64,000 bases of DNA from Nitrosospira sp. Nsp11 (lineage in GTDB: Bacteria > Pseudomonadota > Gammaproteobacteria > Burkholderiales > Nitrosomonadaceae), in NCBI RefSeq assembly GCF_900142705.1, contig NZ_FRBV01000001.1, positions 186,001 to 250,000 of the forward strand, read 5' to 3'. The stretch's first letter is position 1. Every line of letters begins with the position of its first letter. The notes under the pieces are model-generated. The model did no database searches. It was not told where the DNA came from and saw only the letters and a program-made list of their open reading frames with translations. This document shows positions 39,550 through 51,236 of this stretch, piece by piece. The position numbers and the translations under genes were made by a program.

Positions 39550-40470
39550 TCAATGTGGTGTCTTGTGGGAGTGGGCTGAGTGGGCTGAATGGGCTGAGTG
39601 CGCCGAAGTGTCAGCATCCTCGGGAAGATGAAGTTGATGCAGGATGCCGTCAGTGAAGACCTGATAATTTATGTCGTAATACAGGCGATACTGGATTTTT
39701 CGTGCGTCGGGTCTTGGCTGTACGGATCCCGGGGTGGCGGTTGAACCTTGATAGACCTTGCCCGAGAACTCGTAATGGAATACCGGTCCAAAGCCGCTAT
39801 AAGGCAGCGTCAACGTTTCGGAATGTATCAGCTTGTCGCCATCGTCAAAGGCATGAACGTCAATCCATGCGTTGGCGCCGAGAGTGGTTTCTCTGACCCA
39901 TGCAGTCACCTTCAACATCGTCTGCAAGTCTGTTCCTTGGCGGGGGCCGCCTTCCGGCAGTGGTGGAAAGACGTTGACCTTGACAGCACTGTGCTCCAGC
40001 ACATTAACCGTCTCCGGACTTGTTATCGCGCCGCTGCGATAAGCGACCGGCTGCATCGGGGCTCGCGCCGGCGCACCGTCGATCTCGAACCAGTAATTGG
40101 AGCCAAACCGGCTGTCCCAAGCGTCGCAACGCGTGCTGGTCTGATAAAAATTGTGGAACCAGATCTCCGCCTGTGCAGCGTCATCCGGCACCGCGGTTTC
40201 AAATGGCGCAGGCACATGTCCGATAATTATGCCTGGTGGGCTTTCCTGGTTTCGGACCGGGGCAATCACACTGCCGCTAACGACCTCCCCTCGAGGATGA
40301 AACCGGATATATGCGGTGATATCGCCGAGCCCGGCGCCATGCCATGTCGTGAAACAGTGCGGTAGTCTGTGCATGTCATACTCGACCTTGAGCCGTCCAC
40401 TGCGCTCGATCATGCCATGCTGGAACTCGCGCCAATCCCCGAGGAACTGAATCGTTGCTTTTGATTTCAT
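39550..40470 (-). CDS. Unassigned protein downstream of the GMC-DUF1080 fusion
   Basis: A 306-residue protein with no signal peptide or membrane segment, starting MKSKATIQFLGDWREFQHG after a GGAGGAAATT site. The N-terminal ~110 residues carry KVEYDMHRLPHC and ITAYIRFHPRGEVVSG; the C-terminal half has NAWIDVHAFDDGDKLIHSE and RLYYDINYQVFTDGIL. The general look recalls the small DUF6209-like group, but I cannot confirm this. The tail is a (Ser-Ala-His) repeat coded by four 9 bp units. Only 29 bp separate it from the GMC-fusion gene upstream, so the two form an operon. Confidence 0.7.
   Translation of the reverse strand: MKSKATIQFLGDWREFQHGMIERSGRLKVEYDMHRLPHCFTTWHGAGLGDITAYIRFHPRGEVVSGSVIAPVRNQESPPGIIIGHVPAPFETAVPDDAAQAEIWFHNFYQTSTRCDAWDSRFGSNYWFEIDGAPARAPMQPVAYRSGAITSPETVNVLEHSAVKVNVFPPLPEGGPRQGTDLQTMLKVTAWVRETTLGANAWIDVHAFDDGDKLIHSETLTLPYSGFGPVFHYEFSGKVYQGSTATPGSVQPRPDARKIQYRLYYDINYQVFTDGILHQLHLPEDADTSAHSAHSAHSAHSHKTPH
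39571..39606. repeat. Four tandem 9 bp units coding Ser-Ala-His repeats
   Basis: Plus-strand units GTGGGCTGA, GTGGGCTGA, ATGGGCTGA, GTGCGCCGA: a microsatellite near the 3' end of the unassigned gene. The two outer units differ from the inner core by 1-2 bases, so the repeat could change copy number by slippage in frame. Confidence 0.9.
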
Positions 40471-40499
40471 AATTTCCTCCTGCTTTCTGCTGGTATGGG

Positions 40500-43232
40500 T
40501 TAAGCGGTCTTGATGCGGACATGGCGCCAGGCGACTGTGCTGCCCGCATAAGCCTGGATGCCGATGAATCCGGGGGATAGGCCGCGGTTTGCGTCGGTAT
40601 TGTGGAATATCGTCGTTTGCTTCCGTTCGCCGGTCTCGATATTGGTAAGGAAGACGGCATAGTCGTTGCCCTGCACGACAATCTCATATTCAAACCAGGT
40701 AGCGGGAACGAGCGCGGGGCCGGGCGTATAGTTCTGCACGGCCGGTTCGTTGAAATTCAGGTGCCAGACTTTATCGCCAGCCTGAATTTTATAGATCGCG
40801 CCGGTACGATTTTTAAATAATCCATCCGGCTCAGGCTTGATGCCATAAAAGTCCTTGCCGGAATCCCCGCGGGCGTTGTCGTCGATCTGGACCTCAAAAC
40901 CAGCAATCACAGGTTTCCAGGCAGGATTTGCCGCATCGAAGGAAGGTTCGGGCGATGGTTGCTGCGAGACGCGATTTTGGAGAGCCGCGGTCAGGCCAGG
41001 CGTCGGGCGCGGGAAGCGGACGAATACGCCGCTGTTGTGGTTTGTGGCGTCGAAGATGCGAAACTGCAGGCGCAACGTGAAATCGCCAAAAGCTTCCTGG
41101 GAGTAGTAGAACAGCCGCAGCGCGCCATCGCCATAGCTGACCATTTCGCCGTTGAGGTGCAGCATGCCACCGCCGCCGGGTCCGGCAAGCGTCCAGTTTT
41201 TGAACTTAGCCGCCGTGCCGTCGAAGAGCGGGCGGAAACCGGTTTCGTCCTGAGGACTGATGACCGGGTCGGGGCTGAAGAGCACGCCACCGTTGAGCAA
41301 ATCTCCCGTCCGACGGCCCAGCGCGACACCCGTGAGCATCGGGTTCGGTGAACCCAGAGAGGGGAAGAGCGCCGGGCTGGCAACGTAGCAATTGGTGGTG
41401 TCGTGGATACGACCAAAATCATTGGTTACAGCGTCCGCGATGTTGTCGCCCATGCGCATCGTGCCCGCGTCGTGGTGCGTGGTACCCAGGTCGTCGCGAC
41501 GGTTCCTGAACGCGGAGAGTATGGCCAGCCGCTGCGCCCGGGTACCAGAAGGTACCGGAATGGCGCCGTCAGGATTGGCCAGAAGTATCTCGAACGGTTC
41601 ATTGCCGGCAAAGATGAGCGCGATCTTATCGGCTACCACATCCATGGCATCCCATGTGGCGCGATCAGTGTTGGTCTGTGCACTGCCGGGAAACTGCTGT
41701 GGACTGGCTTTGGCGTTGCCGAGATGAACAACGGCCTTCGGGCGCCCAAAGTCACTTTCCCGCGTCGAAAGATCAATGAAGCTGTCGGGATTGCGAGTTG
41801 TCATTTCGCCGATGCCGCGAATGGTGATGACGACGGTCGCATCATTCGCGCGGCGCATCGCTTCGAAAAGTTCCAAATCCGGGATTTTCTTGAAAAGCTC
41901 GGCTTCGGAATCGCTGCCCAGCTTGCCCAATCCAGAGGCGGTGATCTGGAAGTGATAAGTCCGGTTGTTGGGTGCCTTGCCTTTGATGAGCAACGCCGAT
42001 GCCTGGAGGCTGGGAATCAACGTGGCCGGCAGGTTGGCCGCGATGGCCGTGCGCGGTATCCGTATGGTGAGGTTGGTACGCAGATGCGCAATAAGATTTT
42101 CACCCATGCGTTGCGCAGCGCGCCCAGCAAGCGATTGCTGAAAGGTGGTCAGTGCCACTCGCGTGGTTTCAACCGTGCCAAGCGCGATTACCGCCGCACC
42201 CTGCCTGCCGTTTCGCGGTGGCGCGAGCAGAATATCCCGTGATGCGCCATTCTGCCAGATACGCGCGCCCGTTACTCGCACCCAATTATCGGCTTGCGTC
42301 TCGGTGATGAGTTCCTGTACGTGGCAGTTTGGCACAATCATGAGCCGCTTGCGTGCGTCCGCTACCGGTCCTACTCCGTCCGCCTCTTTGTTCGCCAGCC
42401 TTGCTGCGCTGATCAACCCGGGGATCGCGCTGAATTTATTGATTGGAAAGAATCCAGGCAACGTTGTCGACTGTACCGCAAGTGGTGCTTCAAGTTTGAA
42501 AAGTTCGTGCAGGACCGCCTCGGGAGTGATGTCGGTGCCGGGCAAACCCAGCCAGTCACGAAGCGGCGCTGCGGTCAGCGGCGGTTCTCCGGGGTCGGGG
42601 TAGCGCACCGCCGGATGCTCAAGGAGCTGAGCGAAGGTAAACCCTGTTTCATTGCCTGGTGTGTTGAGCCCGGCGTGGAGTTGTTTGCGCAGCGCAATGT
42701 GGAGCGGCCCGTAGATGAAGTCGTTAGTCTCTTTTACGCCGATCTGCCGACTCGACTGTGCGAAATAACCCTCAGCGGGAGGTGGCGGCCGCAACGCCGT
42801 TTTTACCGCTGGTGGCCATGCCGCCATTTCCTCATCAAGCATCTCGGGCGACCACCCGCCCCATGTCAGCGAGCGCCCTCCGACAGCGAAGATCAGGCCG
42901 AGGTAGTTCAGTGCGGGATGATTGACCCATGGCACACGCAAATCCGGCGCACCTCCCATAAACGGCATGTTTTGCACGTGCTCGGGCACTACGAATGGCC
43001 CTGCCTCGAGTACGAGAATCCGGCGGCTGCGCGTGGCATCGGTAATAAAAAGATGTTCCGCCATCACTGCGCCGAAGGTGCCGCCGCCAATGATAATTAC
43101 ATCAAAGCCGCGCTGGCGCCCACCGACGGTTTGCGCCGCACTATCGACTGCTTCCTGCAAGGTGTTGCAGAGGAACCTCCCCATGTTGTCCAATGTAAAC
43201 GAAGTGGATTCAGAGGCCAGCAATTGAGGCAT
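40500..43232 (-). CDS. GMC oxidoreductase fused to a DUF1080/3-keto-disaccharide hydrolase domain
   Basis: A 910-residue protein with two modules. Residues ~43-650 are a GMC-family flavoenzyme: dinucleotide loop DVIIIGGGTFGAVMAE (44-59), the FAD-proximal ADP region ILVLEAGP, GGRSLTWGGWSP, catalytic His in THHDAGTMRMG (near 584), and the partner Asn in GSPNPMLTGVALG (near 628). Residues ~663-905 match the DUF1080 lectin-like fold: FRPLFDGTAAKFKNW, FYYSQEAFGDFTLRLQFR, NHNSGVFVRFP and NYTPGPALVP..W..YEIVV. Members of that domain family are described as 3-keto-disaccharide hydrolases. No signal peptide. First gene of a two-gene operon. The fused order is unusual (see findings). Confidence 0.9.
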   Translation of the reverse strand: MPQLLASESTSFTLDNMGRFLCNTLQEAVDSAAQTVGGRQRGFDVIIIGGGTFGAVMAEHLFITDATRSRRILVLEAGPFVVPEHVQNMPFMGGAPDLRVPWVNHPALNYLGLIFAVGGRSLTWGGWSPEMLDEEMAAWPPAVKTALRPPPPAEGYFAQSSRQIGVKETNDFIYGPLHIALRKQLHAGLNTPGNETGFTFAQLLEHPAVRYPDPGEPPLTAAPLRDWLGLPGTDITPEAVLHELFKLEAPLAVQSTTLPGFFPINKFSAIPGLISAARLANKEADGVGPVADARKRLMIVPNCHVQELITETQADNWVRVTGARIWQNGASRDILLAPPRNGRQGAAVIALGTVETTRVALTTFQQSLAGRAAQRMGENLIAHLRTNLTIRIPRTAIAANLPATLIPSLQASALLIKGKAPNNRTYHFQITASGLGKLGSDSEAELFKKIPDLELFEAMRRANDATVVITIRGIGEMTTRNPDSFIDLSTRESDFGRPKAVVHLGNAKASPQQFPGSAQTNTDRATWDAMDVVADKIALIFAGNEPFEILLANPDGAIPVPSGTRAQRLAILSAFRNRRDDLGTTHHDAGTMRMGDNIADAVTNDFGRIHDTTNCYVASPALFPSLGSPNPMLTGVALGRRTGDLLNGGVLFSPDPVISPQDETGFRPLFDGTAAKFKNWTLAGPGGGGMLHLNGEMVSYGDGALRLFYYSQEAFGDFTLRLQFRIFDATNHNSGVFVRFPRPTPGLTAALQNRVSQQPSPEPSFDAANPAWKPVIAGFEVQIDDNARGDSGKDFYGIKPEPDGLFKNRTGAIYKIQAGDKVWHLNFNEPAVQNYTPGPALVPATWFEYEIVVQGNDYAVFLTNIETGERKQTTIFHNTDANRGLSPGFIGIQAYAGSTVAWRHVRIKTA

Positions 43233-43664
43233 GTCGTTTCCGCTGGATTAGATAACTATTGATCATTGCGTCGGTTGATTGGCAGTGAGCAGGAAAGTGC
43301 CATCGCAGTGTTGATGACCTCTGCGCTCATGGATCAAACATTCATATCACTATAGTTCACAAACTCGCGCATTTCCGAAAATGAGAACAACTGAATCATT
43401 TGAACTTTAGTGCTCCCTGTAAGAATCCAAGCTTGACTTATGCTCATTGGCAGCCTGTCGGACTTAAAGGAAATGGGCTGCAAAAGCGTCTGGCTGTTTC
43501 ATCTTTCCCCGCTTTTTTGGCCAATAGAATAACTATTGGCCTTCAGAATCCTCCAAAACTGTCCTCACCCAGTTACTTTTTCGCCGCGATTCTTCAAGTC
43601 CGACAGGCTGCTAGAAAAACAGCTATTGGCAGCATTCGTTCGCGGGTATAGAATCCCAGAAGCC
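43233..43664. other. 432 bp region between the GMC gene and the czc-like operon
   Basis: Holds the second MITE-like element (43450-43611). The remainder, 43233-43449, has no gene. A TTGACT near 43433 lies just outside the element's left end, so an outward or hybrid promoter for the efflux operon could be built at the junction; this is speculation. Confidence 0.4.
43450..43611 (+). mobile_element. MITE-like element, copy 2 (intact ends)
   Basis: 162 bp bounded by perfect 16 bp terminal inverted repeats (GCAGCCTGTCGGACTT at 43450-43465 and its complement at 43596-43611). The centre is a perfect 9 bp stem around AATAA (43519-43541). No transposase, no obvious target-site duplication. An inverted, decayed relative lies at 31834-31992. 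It ends 53 bp before the start of the His-rich gene that opens the czc-like operon. Confidence 0.88.
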
Positions 43665-44042
43665 ATGAACCCGCGCCGTCATATTCACCTCGTCATGCTT
43701 GTACTGTTCGTCACTATGATGACCAACGCATTCAGCTGGGCGTTTAACGGCGAGGTTTTCGCGCATGAGCTCGACCATGAGCATCACGTTCTTTCTCTCG
43801 ATCCAACAGCGCATCTTGAGGCCCATCAGCACGCGGCTATAAATGATGAAGGCCATCTCGATGCCGCCACTCATTTGTGTCTTCACGCGGCAGGGCAGTA
43901 TCAGCCCTTTTTCTTTACAGCTCCTTTAACTGTACCCGCTTCCATTGGTATGGAAGTTCCGGGAATCTTTGTCTCTGCCACCGTTCCCGAATCCATTCCC
44001 GAGTCACCCCTGCATCCACCCCGAAACACCCTGGCAAGCTGA
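43665..44042 (+). CDS. His-rich exported protein, CzcI-like
   Basis: A 125-residue protein starting MNPRRHIHLVMLVLFVTMMTNAFSWA, a signal peptide or single anchor. A His-rich section follows (HELDHEHHVL, LEAHQHAAIND), then a Pro-rich tail. Small periplasmic His-rich proteins such as CzcI precede czcCBA in metal-resistance operons, and its location 203 bp upstream of a czcC-like gene supports that role. The frame is open further upstream, but those codons fall inside the MITE-like element. Metal specificity unknown. Confidence 0.68.
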   Translation: MNPRRHIHLVMLVLFVTMMTNAFSWAFNGEVFAHELDHEHHVLSLDPTAHLEAHQHAAINDEGHLDAATHLCLHAAGQYQPFFFTAPLTVPASIGMEVPGIFVSATVPESIPESPLHPPRNTLAS

Positions 44043-44245
44043 ATCTGCAAGTCTCGCAAAAGTATCCCGTGGCATTGCTTTGGGAAGGCCCCTACTCGCC
44101 GGGAGAATATTCGAGGCCTTTATCCTTGTGTTCATTGTGCCGCTGCGCCATGCGCAGGCTTGCCGCATTCCTATCTGCGTAAGGACCGGCTGACTCATAC
44201 GAGCGCCGGTTACGGAGTTTGATATCTACCTTGCGGAGGACTTTC

Positions 44246-45694
44246 ATGAGCTTTGATGTATCGTTCGCGCCGTCACGATATTCCGTGCTGGCTGGATGGC
44301 TTATTCTTGTGCTGAGTTGGCACTCTTCGGCAATTGCGGAAGGCACCTTTGCCGGCGTCATTCCCGACAGAAGCCTGCGCGTTTCCGATGTGCTCCAGCC
44401 TGAGGAGAAGGACGACTTGACTTTACGGGATGCCGCGCTGCTTGCATTGCAGCGCAATCCCGAGCTGGCTTCTTTTGCCAAGGAGATACGCGCGCTGGAA
44501 GGCGCAACACTTCAAGCTGGGCTGCTTCGAAACCCGGAGTTATCGGTCAATGTCGAAAATATCGGAAATATTCAGCCGCTTCAGGGGGATATCAATTCGC
44601 AAAAGGCGGTTGCACAGGAGGTTGTGCAACAAATCACGACTATCCGCATCAGTCAGCTGATCGAGCTCGGCGGGAAGCGCGCGGCTCGAGTCAATGCGGC
44701 GCTGCTCGGTGAAGAACTGGCAGGTAAAGACTATGAAACAAGACGGGTGGAACTTATCGCCCGGATAGCAAATACCTTCACGGAAGTGCTGGCCGGACAA
44801 GAACGTGTGCGGCTTGCCGAGGATAACTTGCAACTGGCACAGAGGGTAGTCAATACGACGGGGAAGCGTGTCCAGGCCGGCAAGGTGCCTCCCATCGAGG
44901 AAACCAGGGCCGGAGTGACACTCTCCACCACCCGGATCGAGCTTGAGCAAGCGCAGCGTGATCTGGCGTCGGCGCGCAAACGGCTGACGCTGCTATGGGG
45001 CAACGCTTCCCCGCGATTTACCCGAGCGCTGGGAAATCTTGAATCATTGATCACCCTGCCAAGCTTTGAAGTTCTCGCGGAACGCGTTCTCAGCAGCCCT
45101 GCAGCGCTTCGCGCCATGAAAAATATAGAACAGCGTAAAGCGCTGCTGGAGGTGGAACAGACGCGGCGGATACCGAATCTCACCATAAACGCGGGTGTCG
45201 TTCATCACGCTCTGCTCGGGGGCAATACGCCCGTGGTCGGCCTGGTGATGCCGTTGCCATTTTTCGACCGCAATCAGGGCAGTGTCCGGGAAGCGCATCA
45301 ACGTGTAGACAAGGCCATCGACGAGCAGGCAGCCATCGACCTGCGGCTTAAAGCCGAGCTCACGCTGGCGTATGAGGCCTTGTCGAGTGCGCAAAACGAG
45401 GTAGGTATACTGCGCGACGAAATTCTGCCCGCGGCCAAAAGCGCGTTCGAGGTTACCAACAAAGGCTATGAGCTGGGTAAATTTGGATTTCTTGAAGTGC
45501 TGGATGCGCAACGCACTTTATTCCAGAACAGAATCCTTTATGTGCGCGCGCTTGCGAATTACCACCGCCTGGTCAATGAAATCGAACGCGTGATTGCAGC
45601 ACCCATCGATGCGGCGGTAAGTCCTGCTGCAATCAACGGCCCAAATACAAATGGCACAAATGACGCAAATGGGGATTCAAGGAGCACATTGTGA
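44246..45694 (+). CDS. czcC: Outer membrane efflux protein, CzcC-like
   Basis: A 482-residue TolC-family protein. ATG 44246 has a perfect GGAGGA site, so the TTG nine codons upstream is not needed. A signal sequence (LAGWLILVLSWHSSAIAEG) is followed by two OEP repeats with long helices (ALLALQRNPELASFAKEIRA ... ELTLAYEALSSAQNEVGILRD). It forms the outer channel of an RND pump. It overlaps the next gene by 4 bp (GTGA), showing translational coupling. It contains no metal-binding motif of its own. Confidence 0.9.
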   Translation: MSFDVSFAPSRYSVLAGWLILVLSWHSSAIAEGTFAGVIPDRSLRVSDVLQPEEKDDLTLRDAALLALQRNPELASFAKEIRALEGATLQAGLLRNPELSVNVENIGNIQPLQGDINSQKAVAQEVVQQITTIRISQLIELGGKRAARVNAALLGEELAGKDYETRRVELIARIANTFTEVLAGQERVRLAEDNLQLAQRVVNTTGKRVQAGKVPPIEETRAGVTLSTTRIELEQAQRDLASARKRLTLLWGNASPRFTRALGNLESLITLPSFEVLAERVLSSPAALRAMKNIEQRKALLEVEQTRRIPNLTINAGVVHHALLGGNTPVVGLVMPLPFFDRNQGSVREAHQRVDKAIDEQAAIDLRLKAELTLAYEALSSAQNEVGILRDEILPAAKSAFEVTNKGYELGKFGFLEVLDAQRTLFQNRILYVRALANYHRLVNEIERVIAAPIDAAVSPAAINGPNTNGTNDANGDSRSTL

Positions 45695-47241
45695 ATAAGC
45701 GCCAAAGGATATCGATTGCCGTTGTCATCGTAACAGGGATCTTACTGGGTGGATTAATCCTTACCTGGAACAAGGCTTCTTCTCCCGATATCCCACATGA
45801 GGTTCATGATGAAGCTGCCGCCACCGGCGCTCACGAGGACCATAAAACCAGTAACCACCCAGCGACGGAAAGGCGAGCGGGACAAGAGCCCGGCAAAGGT
45901 CCCAAGGGAGGAAAGCTGTTTATCAAGAACGGCTTCGGCGTAGAGGTCACCATTTTTGAAAAAGGAGTACCGCCGCAATTGCGCCTCTACCTCTATGAAA
46001 ACGGGAAGCTTCTTCCGCCCACTGCCGCGAAAGTGACGCTCACGCTATCCCGGCTGGGTGCGCCGGCGCAGATATTCAACTTCAAGCCTGAGGCCGACTA
46101 TCTGCTGGGCGATCAGGTAGTGGAGGAGCCACACTCATTCGATATGGCAATCGCAGCCGAACACGACGGTGAAACGTTTCGCTGGGGTTACAGCCAGGTC
46201 GAAGCACGTGTAGCAATGCCGGACGAAATGCTGAAAAGCATCGGCATCGAAATACGCACTGCCGGACCAGCAATGCTCAAACTGACGCTCAAGCTGCCGG
46301 GCGAAATCGTATTCGACGAGCATACCATCGTGCAGGTCGTACCCCGGTTGCCCGGCATCGTGGATGCCGTCTATCGGCATCATGGCCAGCATGTGCAGAA
46401 AGGCGAGGTACTTGCCGTCATTGAAAGCATGATGCTGGCTGATTTACGCAGCCAGTTCTTCGCAGCGCGAAAACGGCTGGGGCTGGCGCGGATCACATTT
46501 GAACGTGAAAAGCAGTTGTGGGAAGAAAAGATCTCCGCAAAGCAGGATTATCTCACTGCCCAGCAGGCGCTGGTCGAAGCCGAGATCGCTTCCGATCTTG
46601 CCTTATCCAAATTGCGCACGCTTGGCGTGCGGCCTGAGGCAATCTATCAGGAGCATGATCTGTCCCGCTATGAGATCCAGGCTCCAATTCCGGGCCTTAT
46701 TACCGCCAAAGCCATAGCGCAGGGCCAGACGCTTAAAGAGGATACGGCGATCTTCACCATAGCCGATGTTTCCACCGTATGGGCGCAAATCACGGTTTAT
46801 GCAAAAGACCTGGATGTGCTCAAGATCGGGCAGAAGGCAAAGGTAAAAGCCACCGCGATCGATGTGGAGGGCGAAGGGGAGATCTCCTACATCAGCGCCC
46901 TTGTCGGTGCCGCGACGCGCACTGCCACCGCGCGGATCATACTGGATAACAAGGACGGCAGATGGCGGCCAGGCATGTTTGTCACAGCCGAACTGGTGGT
47001 CGAAGAAATTCAAGTGCCTGTCGCGGTTTCGGTGGATGCCATCCAGACACTGAATGATTGGTCGGTGGTGTTTGGCCGCTACGGGGAACACTTTGAAGCA
47101 CGTCCACTGAAGCTCGGCCGCAGCGATGGCAAAATGGTTGAGGTGCTGGGCGGACTCTCCGCTGGAGAGCAGTACGCCACAGGCAACAGCTTTATCATCA
47201 AATCCGAACTCGGCAAGGCAGGTGCATCCCATGATCACTGA
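45691..47241 (+). CDS. czcB: RND efflux periplasmic adaptor, CzcB-like
   Basis: A 516-residue membrane fusion protein. The start is GTG at 45691 within the czcC stop (AGGAG site). Membrane anchor at 8-26, then a His-rich stretch (HEVHDEAAATGAHEDHKTSNHP) that suggests metal binding, a ~100-residue N-terminal extension domain (KLFIKNGFGVEVTIFEKG), and the barrel-sandwich/hairpin/beta-barrel modules (VVPRLPGIVDAVYRHHGQHV ... GLITAKAIAQGQTLKEDTAIF). A C-terminal HDH ends the protein. The extension plus His-rich linker is the CzcB/CusB type for divalent metals. Confidence 0.92.
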   Translation: MNKRQRISIAVVIVTGILLGGLILTWNKASSPDIPHEVHDEAAATGAHEDHKTSNHPATERRAGQEPGKGPKGGKLFIKNGFGVEVTIFEKGVPPQLRLYLYENGKLLPPTAAKVTLTLSRLGAPAQIFNFKPEADYLLGDQVVEEPHSFDMAIAAEHDGETFRWGYSQVEARVAMPDEMLKSIGIEIRTAGPAMLKLTLKLPGEIVFDEHTIVQVVPRLPGIVDAVYRHHGQHVQKGEVLAVIESMMLADLRSQFFAARKRLGLARITFEREKQLWEEKISAKQDYLTAQQALVEAEIASDLALSKLRTLGVRPEAIYQEHDLSRYEIQAPIPGLITAKAIAQGQTLKEDTAIFTIADVSTVWAQITVYAKDLDVLKIGQKAKVKATAIDVEGEGEISYISALVGAATRTATARIILDNKDGRWRPGMFVTAELVVEEIQVPVAVSVDAIQTLNDWSVVFGRYGEHFEARPLKLGRSDGKMVEVLGGLSAGEQYATGNSFIIKSELGKAGASHDH

Positions 47242-47291
47242 AAATCGGTGCAACCAAACGGCAAACTGCAGGTCAGCCGAGATTTTCCTGA

Positions 47292-50471
<3,180 letters not shown>

Positions 50472-50779
50472 AACCCATCGCATACTTACCCCCTACTCAT
50501 CCTTAGCCAATCTGAAAAAACTGTAGTAAATTTCTTTTGTCGGCCAGTCCCGGCTCCGGGCAGAGGCGGCGGCATTGTAGCGCACTGCCGTACACTCTAA
50601 CCGGCAATTTCCACCGCGAAAAAGGGCCCGCAGCGCTGACGTCTGCAAGGACGATCTGATGCAAGGATATGAAGATGGGTGAAAGAACTTTATTTAATTT
50701 GCCAGTCTTGCCATTTGCGGGAAACGGTATGATGTCTGGAGTTGTGCCTCGTTGTCCAACTTCAGAAAAGAAAACCATC
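50472..50779. other. 308 bp intergenic region after czcA
   Basis: No gene, terminator or transposon-like sequence recognised. The frame of the following gene is open from 50669, but its conserved start is 50780. Confidence 0.35.
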
Positions 50780-51082
50780 ATGCTAAAAGTTGCTCTATTT
50801 GTACGATTACAAGCCAAACCCGGGAAGGAAACCGATGTAAGCAATTTTCTCGAACAGGGACTTGCACTCGCGAACCAGGAAGCCGAGACGCCGGTATGGT
50901 TCGCTCTTCGCCTGGGCCCGTCCACTTTCGGCGTTTTCGATGCATTCACCGATGAGGCGGGGCGGTCGGCGCATTTATCCGGTCCGATCGCAGAAGCACT
51001 GAGCGCCAACGCAGCTGATTTACTGGCGGAACCCCCGCAGATTGAGTATATAGACGTACTCGGCGCGAAGCTTCCACTCTGA
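50780..51082 (+). CDS. Antibiotic biosynthesis monooxygenase (ABM) domain protein
   Basis: A 100-residue ferredoxin-like-fold protein: VALFVRLQAKPGKETDVSNFLEQ, then TPVWFALRLGPSTFGVFDAF and RSAHLSGPIAEALSANA, the ABM/dimeric alpha-beta barrel pattern of small quinol monooxygenases and haem-degrading relatives. ATG 50780 follows AGAAAAG; the 37 codons upstream are unlike the family. A role in quinone or electrophile detoxification is plausible but not shown. Confidence 0.8.
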   Translation: MLKVALFVRLQAKPGKETDVSNFLEQGLALANQEAETPVWFALRLGPSTFGVFDAFTDEAGRSAHLSGPIAEALSANAADLLAEPPQIEYIDVLGAKLPL

Positions 51083-51236
51083 CGCATCAGCGGCGAGAAC
51101 CGGAAGTAGCGCGAAGGAGTGGAGCAGATAATTCACCCACTCCTTCAGATGTTCGATCCCCTAAAAGCTTATCCTCCTTCCATCCTCGGGATTTAAGTTA
51201 AAATATTTTTTTGATCATACGCGCACATCAATTTTC

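Noticed and set aside
41403-43262. Long plus-strand frames opposite the GMC fusion gene
   Set aside because: Codon patterns and all conserved motifs are on the minus strand; these are antisense shadows in GC-rich coding sequence.
43400-43651. Open frames spanning both MITE copies (31806-32057 and 43400-43651) that encode similar peptides
   Set aside because: Their similarity comes from the shared repeat, not from a conserved protein; the frames extend beyond the repeat into unrelated sequence and have no ribosome-binding site.
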